Below, in pieces: positions 45,278-55,900 of a stretch of DNA of 64,000 bases (within the stretch, counting starts at the first letter, position 1; every line of letters starts with the position of its first letter). Position numbers and translations under genes: made by a program. The stretch spans positions 22,334,427 through 22,398,426 of the forward strand of contig OX031065.1 of NCBI GenBank assembly GCA_943736015.1, given 5' to 3'. This DNA comes from Tridacna crocea (taxonomy: Eukaryota > Mollusca > Bivalvia > Cardiida > Cardiidae). The notes beneath the pieces are model-generated. The model saw only the letters and a list, made by a program, of their open reading frames with translations. It did no database searches and was not told the DNA's origin.

Positions 45278-45575
45278 TGGCTTGCAACAATACGTGTAAA
45301 GGAGCATTTGAACATTTAGGTAAAGTAAGTTATTGATCAGCCTGCGCATTCCGCACAAGCTAATCCGTGACGACACTTTCAGACTACATTACATTTTGAG
45401 CTAATCCGTGACGACACTTTCAGACTACATTACATTTTGAGCTACAGTACACTTACGCAAAACAGAAATTTACCTAAAAACACAACGTGTCGTTTCGGGT
45501 TAGCCTGCGCAGACTGATCCGAGACGACACTTTGGGCATAAGTCTAAATGCCCGTTTTCGCGTGTTGCAGGCGAT
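45278..45575. mobile_element. Family C MITE with internal ~43-bp duplication
   Basis: GGCTTGCAACAATACGTG to CGCGTGTTGCAGGCG. The block GCTAATCCGTGACGACACTT plus TCAGACTACATTACATTTTG occurs twice in tandem near 45358-45442. Confidence 0.82.
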
Positions 45576-45779
45576 ATACATGTAATGATAGAAAACCTAA
45601 ATCTTTTTTAAATTAATACAGTATTGATTACTCTACATTTGAGTAACAAAAGCTTGGTTAAAATGGCCATGACTCTTTGATTTGTTATCTTGAGGTGCGA
45701 AAGTAACTCCAACACCGCCGTTTTGTTCATGGGCTACTTTTTCTTCGTTCCATTCCCTTCCCTGAAATAAAACAAAAAT

Positions 45780-45910
45780 CTATCTGTCTATCTATCTATC
45801 TATCTATCTATCAACCAACCGACCATCCAATCATTCAGCCAGTCAGCCAGCCGGTCAGTCAGTCAGTCGGTCGGTCAGTCGGTCAGTCAGTCAGTCAGTC
45901 AGTCAGTCAG

Positions 45911-45946
<36 letters not shown>

Positions 45947-45949
45947 TCA

Positions 45950-45994
<45 letters not shown>

Positions 45995-46015
45995 TCAGTC
46001 AGTCAATCAAACAAC
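45780..46015. repeat. CTAT, CAGT and CAGC simple repeats
   Basis: (CTAT)n, then (CAGT)n and (CAGC)n blocks alternating to about 46005. Confidence 0.92.
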
Positions 46016-46170
46016 CAAACCAACAAAACGACAGACTCACCCACCAATCGACCAATGGCCACTTGTTTTCCTACTTTAGTCACAATAATCTGTTTGTCAA
46101 TTGTATTAGAGTTGTATGATCAATGTTATTATACAGACTATCCCAGTTTATTAGACTTCGTATCACTGAA

Positions 46171-46372
46171 CCTGGGTCTGTATTCACCAACATTCTTAAG
46201 AACATCTTTAGTCTTATTCTTCAGACGTTCATCAGTGTGAAAGTAACAGAACTTCTGATTGGCTAAACAATATTGTTTAGCCAATCAGAAGTTCTGTTAC
46301 TTTCACTATCAGAAAATCTTGAAAAATAAGACAAAGATTGTTCTTAAGAATGGTTGGTGAATACGGAACCTG
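46171..46372. mobile_element. Family G palindromic MITE, complete
   Basis: CCTGGGTCTGTATTCACCAA opens and TTGGTGAATACGGAACC closes it. Central arms GTGAAAGTAACAGAACTTCT and its partner surround GGCTAAACAATATTGTTTAG. Confidence 0.9.
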
Positions 46373-46554
46373 GATTTGGTCCCATTTGTAGACAGCGTTA
46401 ATGGCAATCAGACTGTACAAATCTGATCTCCACGATGCACTTTAACCACAGATTCTGTTAAAAGCAGGAATGAACTTGCAGTATCTGCAGTGACTGAGAG
46501 AATGCATTTTTTAGCTCTGTTTTGAGAAAAGGAGGTTTAATACATCTACAGAAA

Positions 46555-46640
46555 GTATAGACCAAAGCGCTGTTCGCCCAGGCTGATCTAAGACGACACT
46601 TTACGGAAATGTCCGAATATCTTCTTCCGCTTGTTGCAGG
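46555..46640. mobile_element. Family C MITE, right end only
   Basis: AAGACGACACTTTACGGAAA and GTCCGAATATC with CCGCTTGTTGCAGGCC. Confidence 0.7.
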
Positions 46641-46797
46641 CCAAATAATGTGGGCGTCAAATTGTATACAAATATAATTTATACCATTTAAAAATATAAC
46701 TTTTATCACGATTCCGATAATTTTGTTAAAGTACAGTCTGTCAAGGTTTCTGTCGATGACAGAAAAATGTATTCTAACACTAAGTCAAAGTTGGCAT

Positions 46798-47034
46798 TTA
46801 ACTCTGTACCAAACGACAAAATTTTAGACTGGTCCAAAGTGAAAGCTGTTGCAGACGACAAATTAAAATGCTAATCAAAAATTGAAATTTGTAATTTGTT
46901 CCCAGCAGGGTAGAAAACATTGTGGGAAATGGAGAAAATGCTGGTTACCAGCATTTTCTCCTTTTCTCACAATGTTTTCACAAGGCTTCTATCTCAGGAT
47001 CGTAAAAACCAGGGATTGTTTAGGAAAGGGTTAA
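46798..47034. mobile_element. Family A MITE, complete
   Basis: TTAACTCTGTACCAAACGAC and GTTTAGGAAAGGGTTAA ends, hairpin GAGAAAATGCTGGTTACCAG. Confidence 0.88.
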
Positions 47035-47925
47035 GCCAAGTTCGACTCCCCCGCAGTGGGAACACTTTGTAGTGTTGCAAAGAGATAAGTAAAAAAAATA
47101 TGGGCGTTTTTCCCGGAAATGAAAATGTTACCGATTTTCACAGCATCGTAAAAAGAAATGAAGATTTACTTTCTATATATCAGGTTATACAAATATGGAT
47201 ATAAATAGAAATAAGGGAATAAAGATACAAAGGAAATACTAACTTTTCTAAGACAGAAATGGCGAACTACGAAACCGGGCTATTCTAAAGGGAGACAATC
47301 ATCATTAAATGTTTTCTTAAAGGGAGACAATCATTATAAAATAAGTGCAAAATAGGCTGCTAGTTATATCCCTTATTACTTCGGATAGCTGTTGTTTTTG
47401 AAAAAAGAAAACATGCAGACAAATTGTTTCGCCCTTTTATCCCAATAATATTATCATAAAGCAATATTCACCAACCAAAGATGGTTAATTATCGATTACC
47501 GATTGTGTTTCAACCTTTTGCCAAATAATTTAGCGTCTCAACAACCCTGCTAAAGACTGCTTTATAACGCATTATAAAAGAAGAAATTAAGTAACTACCC
47601 GACTTTTAACGGTTTTTAGGAAGACGAGTAGGCTATTCGATACACTGTCGAAAGAAGATAAAATGTTTTTTATCAACATTGTACCCTTTTCCAACTTTTT
47701 TTCTTTCTGCCTAAAGCCAAATTTCACGTTTTGAATCACATTTTCATGGTTATCTGCAAGTGCTTTAATTTTGGACGAGTTTAAAAATGTTTCTTTTGTA
47801 ATGTATCGAAAAAAAAATCCTCAAATTATTGGACTGTCTTTGAATATGTAAAGCACTGTAACCTTTTTTCAAAACAGTTTTAACAGCCTTCTTCCTTTCG
47901 GTCGCCTGATATTGCGGGTATTGGG

Positions 47926-48154
47926 TTAGCTCATTACCAAGTGACAAAATCTTAGGTTTGTCCAAATCGAAAGCATTTGCAGACGACACAATAAAAGTGA
48001 CTGAAAATTTGAAATTTGTTTTGTGAAGGGTAGAAAACATTGTCGGAAAAGGAGAAAATGCTGGTTACCAGCATTTTCTCCTTTTCCGATAATGTTTTCT
48101 GAAGGCTTCTTTCTCAGAGTCATCAAGAGTAGGGATTATGTGGTAATGGGTTCA
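47926..48154. mobile_element. Family A MITE
   Basis: TTAGCTCATTACCAAGTGAC at the left and TATGTGGTAATGGGTT at the right, so both TTAA copies have decayed. Hairpin GAGAAAATGCTGGTTACCAG is intact. Older relics of the family lie immediately left (about 47590-47925). Confidence 0.85.
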
Positions 48155-48469
48155 AAGATTTTTGCAGGATAGCTACATAATGAGAAGCTGCTAGAATCAA
48201 CTACACGACCATTAGTAACTGTACTAGATGATTCTGAATTTCAAAGGGCTGTCATGTGATTGTATGACACGTTTTCTCCGAGCCAATCAGAAGGCTAGCT
48301 CTAGAGATTTTTGACAAGAACAATCAATGAGTTTAGTCTATAATCTACAACAGCAAACAAAATTTGAGTCTACTTAAAATACCTGATGGCACACTGTTTT
48401 ATTTCGAAATGGTAGATACCGAAATTTCAGGTCCATTTCGAGTTACGTCTCTCTACAAAAATCATGACA

Positions 48470-49033
48470 AGCATTAAAGTTTGGCCTTTCAGATTTTGGG
48501 AGAAATTTTTTACAAAAATACAAAAATATCATCCTTATACTCCCAATGCCTTCTAATTTTCATTCATAAAACCCCAATAGTCGAAACAATCCGACAACAA
48601 GAGAAATTAGAGATTTACTGCGGCCCAGGTCGACACCGACGAGAACCATGGTCTATTTTTAGATGAGCAACTAGCTCATTTACATACTGGAAATACACTT
48701 CAAACGTAGCGTCCGAAGGAAAACTATGGAAAATGATTACATGTTTGTTATGTTATGGAATTTAAGGGTCATTAGTCACGTGCCAGTTACTTACATTCCC
48801 ACAATGCTTTTTTTTTTTTTTCATTTTTGGCGCGAAATCTAAAAATACCTTAAGAGGCTATGTAGCCTTTAAAGGGAATACCATCAAAAAGGTTTTTTTT
48901 TTTTTTGGTAATTTTATTATTCTTAATTATTGATTATTCATATTGTTTTTCATATTTTTCATATATATTTCAGTGATATACATATTTTTCAATTTCGTGA
49001 GATGTGAAAATTCTAAATACCCACCTTTAAGGT
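48470..49033 (+). repeat. Dispersed repeat K, copy 2
   Basis: Inverted relative to 43803-44350; the two copies are ~4.1 kb apart. It runs from TTCAGATTTTGGGAGAAATT to TAAATACCCACCTTTAAGG. It is followed closely by repeat J, hinting at a composite unit. Confidence 0.8.
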
Positions 49034-49059
49034 AGTAGACCCGTTACACTTCTGGTGCA

Positions 49060-49398
49060 ACATGGAATAAATTTTCCTGATAGTTGATAAATACGGATCT
49101 ATAGTGATATAATATTTTTGTACATTTTTAAACGACCAGAGATTCCTTTGATGTCAGTCTTGAAATTATTTGTTGATACTTTTGTTAGTTTCCAGAAAAG
49201 GGAGGTAATTATTATCTCTCTTTATATTGGGAATATAGTGGTTTTAGATTTATAAACAATAGTACTAAGAATAAATAATAAAAAAACGGAAAAAGTGGCT
49301 CGGTTTGAGTAGTACAAAAATACTAATTTCGAATTGTAGCAAATTTTGTAGTACAATATTATAGTGAAAATAGCTATTTTCTATTACGGGACCACCAC
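49060..49398 (+). repeat. Dispersed repeat J, copy 2
   Basis: It aligns with 9260-9618 across CGACCAGAGATTCCTTTGAT, GAAAAGGGAGGTAATTATTA and AATAGCTATTTTCTATTAC. Confidence 0.75.
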
Positions 49399-49864
49399 CT
49401 TAAATCTTGGTGTCCAAGCCTTAGTTGTCGATGATTCTGGGGGTGGGTTTGATCGATGGAATGGTGTGGTACTCTGCATTTAATAGTTCTTCTGTTATAT
49501 CACAGCGTCGGCGTGGTCATATGCCTTAAAATTGTGCATATATTGACTGTATCTCGTGGCCCATTGTTAGACTCCAAACCCAACAGGCACCAAATCTGGT
49601 ATCGAACCGAGGGCAATGTATCAAAAATTGTATGAAAAAAAAAAAAAAACAAATATATTGCATTTATTCTTTATCCCCACTTCAAACTGATTTTACTTTT
49701 TTTGTTGAAATTTTCCCATTCATCCGCCGTTCATTGTGAATATATATATATTGGAAACATGTGTATCGGTGACTCTCTGTCTGACTCTTTTTGCCCTCTG
49801 TCTCTCATTAGTTTAGTTCCTTACAATGTGAGAAAAGTAAAGATAAAGTGATACAAAGACTTAC

Positions 49865-49965
49865 ACTGTACAGTTGGTCCTCCTCCCGTATTGACGAAAA
49901 ACTGACAATTTTGTGATAGATTGGTGATAAAAGTCTCTTATCAACTGGTTTCCGACGAGTTCCAC
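49865..49965 (-). CDS. SLC5 exon i (near C-terminus)
   Basis: Acceptor TATTTTAG precedes it; donor AGT/GTAAGT follows. It encodes GTRRKPVDKRLLSPIYHKIV and ends EEDQLYS in phase 0. The K-P-V-D-x-R-L-L-S-P-I pattern matches the cytosolic segment after the last helices in SLC5 proteins. A further exon with the stop must exist downstream. Confidence 0.85.
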
Positions 49966-52900
49966 CTAAAATATACCAATTATCATTATTGGATAGACTA
50001 CATCTACAATGCTGAGATATTTGAATTAAAATCTTTATCATACAAAGACATTTTGCCTCACCCGATGAACACGGATCAGATTATCATGTACCATACAAAG
50101 GGTGGGGTATAGAAGTCTTTTGAAACGTATCTAGAAATATCACATTTACTTGTAGAACATCTGATTGTAACAGTTGTAAGATCGCCACGGTGACAACAAA
50201 TGCACTGTATCACAGATAGGATAAACATGTAGTATATTTTAGTCAAGTGATAAGTGTCACGAGATATATTTATTCCAATGTAATGCAAGTCACCGTAACA
50301 GCCACAACGATAATCACAGTGACAACGAATGAACTATAGCACAGTAAGAATATTATATATAGAGGATATTTGCTTTTTTCGGTGAAAGATCGAAATATAT
50401 TTAATCGAGTGGATACCATCGGTAATATTTTCACGAGTGGCGCAGCCACTCGTAAAAATATTACCGATGGTGTTCACGAGATGAAATAAATTTTGATCTT
50501 TCACCGATTGAAATAATATTACGTATATTTATTTCATGCTTTTAACCCTTTCTGGGAGGAGCTTTATCAAAATCCAGTACAGCTCTTTTCAGTTATTTCC
50601 CGTGGCGTACCACCTCCGCATAATCTTGAACGCATTACAATATTACGTGAAGCGCGAGAAAAGTTAGGTAAATGACGTCATATTTCCATTTACATGTGGT
50701 TGTAAGTCACGCCCATTTTACCTAGGTAACTAGAATATAAAAATATTTATTTTCACTGGTCGTAACCATGAAATATCGAAAAGTAGTTCACCAATAAATA
50801 TCGATAAATATCGGAAAACATGAAATAAAAATGTAATACTCATGTGACATGTGTCATGAGATACTTACCAGTAAGACAACTGACTGCAACAGCCACGACG
50901 ATCACCACGGTGACAGCGAATGAACTGTACCAGAGATAGGATAAACTGTAGAATTTGTCCAAACTACTCTCTCCTCTGAAATATCGTGAAATCGGAAAAA
51001 AAAGAAAAAACAACCGATAATGATGAACTAAACAAGGAAAGATGACCAGAGAAAGACAAATTCAGAATAAATTTGATTAGTACAAATCAAAACGGACATT
51101 GTTAGTTTTACAGTAAGGTGGCAATGGGCTTGAAATCTTGTTCACTGCTGTGGTGAATCATGTCGTACCGAGCCGAAGGCGAGGTGGCAACATGATTAAG
51201 CACAGTCGTGAGCAAGTTTCCAAGTCCCCTTCCACCTGACTGTACAACGAATTTATTATACTGCAAAGCTTTAACATTCCAATGTGTGTAAAGCGAATTT
51301 TACCTGTTTCTGGTTTAATAAAGTGAGCACACTGACGAAGAATAATTTCCCTTCTGAATGCCCTAATTTAATGAAAACTGACGTCACTGGGACTGACGTC
51401 ACTGAAACTTTGGTAATACGTGCTAAATCGTGCAGCTTGGCGCATAATCTTGATGATAATCTTGATTAACGCCGCCATTTTGGATGTTGTGTTGATAGTG
51501 TAGAATGTATACGGGGCTTCGTTGATTTTGCCAGTGTACATGATTTGTCTGTTCAGGGCATATTATCCAATGAGATCACGAGAAATTTCTTTGCAGAATA
51601 AAATGCTCTTTGCAAATGCTTCAGTGCTTTTGGCTGCTACAAGAACAATTAGCTCGGTGGCCTTTGCTCAAATAAAAACTGAATATGTTTATTCAACGAA
51701 TTCCCATAGGAAAAAAGATTCAGATATTGTTGGGGCTATCTTTTACCAAACAATTCTGGGTTTATCCTTTACCAAACAAATCTGGGTTTAAAAGACCATA
51801 AGAAAATTTTAAACAAGAGTATCATGATCGTCCTCTATCACTCACATGAGTACTAAGAAGTAAAGGTCTAAAATAAAGATAAATATTAAAAATCTAGGTT
51901 CAAGGCCAAATGAAACAATGAGCAGCATATGTCACAAGATATGCTTGTTTCACCGCCAGTTGTCAAGGAGGTATAATAAATGCAAAGGATAAGTAATGCT
52001 TCAAACATGTTTACAAAGTCTCAAGCCAATTTGACATACATGTAAGACTTCAAAGTTCCGTTCCGGACAAGCAAGAAATACTGTAAAAATGAGGATTGAA
52101 GTGGAATTATTCAAAATCCGCCTTAAGTAGAGTAATTAATCATGCGCACTGTATTCAGTAATATTGCACAAAAACATGCATACCAAGTTTGAAGTAGTCC
52201 TTACTTGAAATGACTAGGTTATATTGCAGACAAGCACTAAATGCTGTTAAAATGACATTCAAAGCCACGCCTGGAAATGCTTTGGATAAATCAAAATTGT
52301 GCTTTCTATCGAAGAGCTAATAGGGTACCTGACAGGTGTAATTGATCCAGGCGGATCTGTAGTTATCGCCGTAGTCAAGGCGACCGTTGTCATGTTGTTC
52401 AAGGTGTTGCTGTCAATGGGGCATACTGGATCTGGCATACTTTCTCTGATATCATTGGCCATTAGTATAGCACCTACTGTAATCCAAGATGACATTCCAA
52501 GACCAGTCAGCAAGCCAATCAGTGCACCCTTATTGTTATCAAAATAATCAAATCGATATACAAACATGTTTGAATACAAAATGATAAAAAACAGCTTTAC
52601 AAGGGAATCGTCTTGTTCTTGAGTATTCGGTATTTCAGTAATACTACTACTTGGGGAAATATATGTTGGACCGCCCCATTGTGCATCCCTCTAAGTCAAA
52701 ATAAACCCCAGTTTTCAATATCTTAAGAACATCAAACAGACCATCAGGGTGTCTGCATCAGTAAAATACATGACTCTGTTTCCAAGAAAATGGCTGTGCT
52801 TTCAAGGAATCAATGGCATATTGTTAAAATTCAGTAGTTAGAGGAAATAATTCGTGAGTATTAGTCATCGAAGTTTTTAAGTTCAACAGGAACTGAAGCT

Positions 52901-55900
52901 ATTCAATTCCACAAACGTAACTCAGCATTAGAAAAGCCGTGTGCTGACTAAAGGGCTCCTGCCTACACATACTAAAATAGTACGTATCAAAGAAACGTTT
53001 TAGGAAGTACACGGAATGCGGTTTGGGTTGCATGCCTTTCAACTTTCCGGCTTGAATACATGGATCGTACGCAGATACAGGAAAGTTTCAGATAGGAAGA
53101 AATCAACAAAGTGTCAGATACTGTTACAAATATGACGTACATGTAAGCTACCTGCGGACTCCTTTCAGCTGCGTTTCCGATGTGATTGGTATACATTATT
53201 ATAGTAGCTCACAATTTCAACCCATCACCACACAATCTTTTCTTTTGACGCCCCTGAGAAAGAAGTCTACAGAAAAAATTGTGGGAAAAGGAGAAAACGC
53301 TGGTAACCAGCATTTTCTCCTTTTCCCACAATGTTTTCTACCCTTTCCAAATCTTTTTTCAATATTTGATTCACATTTATTTTGTCGTCTGCAAATGTTT
53401 TCAAATTGGACAAGTCCAAAATTTTGTCAAATGGTAAAGAGTTAAAGAACAAAAAAAAGCTTTTCATCTATTAGACCGATTTTTGTCCTAGATTAAAACA
53501 AACTTCGATCACAACAGTCCTAAACGGCAATGTTGTTATATTTTTACATTATCTTAATAAAATTTAAAAGGATTAGGTTGCAGTAGTCTAATTCTGGAAT
53601 GTATTTTCTTTATTACTCGGTGTCGCGACATATTAGAATTTTCAACGCAGCTCTCAAGCAAAAACAAACTACAGATAAATTACTGCAACATAATAATTAC
53701 TCCTTTTGTTTATTGCTATCAAAGTTCCACTACTTTTGTCCTGTCGAATTTCTTCTTATCTGGAGCCGTGTACGTAATATTCCCTCCGTAAATTTTTTCT
53801 TATGGCAAGAGAAGGATCAATAACTGAAACTTACCCACTCATTGACCATAGGTATAAACATGGCACATATAAACAGACCCAGAAGCGGACCACCGATCAT
53901 ACCGTAGATACTGAGGCCCACTTGCAAAATTAGATCACCGAACAACTCAGCGACGAATGCTATCCCAATGGTCATTGCACCGCTTAAAAAGGCTGAAAAT
54001 GTTAGGGATTGTCTTTGAAATGAAGGAAAACATTATTGGAAGAGGAGGAATCGTTCGGTTCGTGGTTAAAAAACCGCTATCAAAAACTAAAGCTATGTGT
54101 CTCAGAAGAATCAGGCCTTGGTATTTTTTCTTTTATCTTTATACTTCCAGTGAAAGAAATTCTATTTATTCAACTATGTAATGCTTTTTACACTAAGGTT
54201 TGACAAGTCCAACAATTATTTATACGTTTGGCAAAGTGCAATCTCTAAAGTCTTTATTAATTCAACAGTCTTTTACTCTTAAGCCACTGAAGACACAGTT
54301 TATCTTTTGCAAGAATACCATAAAGGAATTAGGTACCAATTATTTTCGAAAGTATGGTGGCTTTTGGCTCTTGGATTGGCTTCCCGTAAATCTTCTTCGC
54401 CGTCGGTTGAACGATGTCGGACATAAATACTAAGGCGACTGCATTTATACCAGATGATACTGTGCTGAGAAAACATAATGAAAAATACGATAACTTATTT
54501 TCTTCAGTCAACCTTTTGTCTGTGCAAGTGTAAGAGCTGGCTTTTAACCTATATCATGACATTTGTCCCAAATAATTGAATAGTAATTTGCTGTTGATAT
54601 AAAATATGGAAACGTTTATTCGGTGAACCTTTTTGATAGCCTTTTTTCCAGTCAAATCATCTACATACAATTACGTGTACAAGCTACCATTAATAAACAC
54701 CTAGAGGTGTCTGTTCACACCATAGCAAATGGATATGATAGGAAATAAATCATTTCCTTTCATTTATTTGCAAACTGGATATCTTTCTAAATAATACCGT
54801 AGAACCTGTTTGAGAAATTACTGTAAGGCAGAATTCACCAACCTCAGTGAAGCACTAAAGATACAGGCAAGCAGTAGTCCAGGAAACCCCTTGGCATCTC
54901 CCATAACGTCCATTACTAGCCATGGAATTAACTGTAAGATACAGCATACACTTGTACAGTGTATTGAGCATTACTTTAAATCTTCTGTGTGATATTTATT
55001 AATGATATTACGGTATAAATTTTCAGACATAAGTTGGTATTTGACTTAAAATTGTATCAAGGGGGGGTCTATAAATAGAATTATGAGGCGAACATTTAAC
55101 TATCTTAATAACATGTTTTTTTCATCTCAATGGGGTTAACGTTAGGCCGAACCGCCATTTCATCCAGAAGGCCAACTAATGTCAGTTACTCATATGTCAA
55201 GAATAATAGCCAAGACTACACGGAAACTATTGCCATGTACATGTGGATTGAAGTTTACATTAATTATGTTTTAAAGGTAAGATGAAGCTCAATTGGCAGT
55301 CCTCAAATTTATTTGAAGAATTCCACTGCCAACTGAATACCATTCGAATTTATTTTAAGTCTAAAATTAGATCTGAACCCGACTGGAGATAGAGCAGGAG
55401 CCGGAGAACAGTGTGGAGGAGAAGTAGCTGAGGCAGCCGCAAGGGTTAACAGAGAAGGAGTTGGGAGCAGCAGCAGTCTCGCAACAGCAAGAAGATAAGC
55501 AACAGAAGCAGTAAGATTGGGAAGAGACGAGAAGCAGTAGAAGACAAAGGAGGAGGAACCAAAAGTTTAGGATCAGCAGCAGGATAAGGAGTAACAAGAC
55601 CAGGATGAGCTAAAGCAACAGCAAATTAAAGGTAGAGAAAGAACAACAGGCTGAGTATTTCATAGGAGAGGAGAATAAGGAACATCAATTGGATGAGAAG
55701 CAGCATCAAAGGTAGGGTAAGAGGAGCAAGAAAATGGGAAGAATCAGCAACAATTAGAGAATGACAAAGAGCAGAAAGAGGAGCAGTAGCAGTAGGTGGA
55801 GAAAAAAAGGCGAAAGGAGTGGTGTAGCGACTGAAAGAGCAGGAAAAGAAGGACCAACAACTACAGCAGCTGCAGTAGTAGCAAGAGGAGTAGAACAAGG

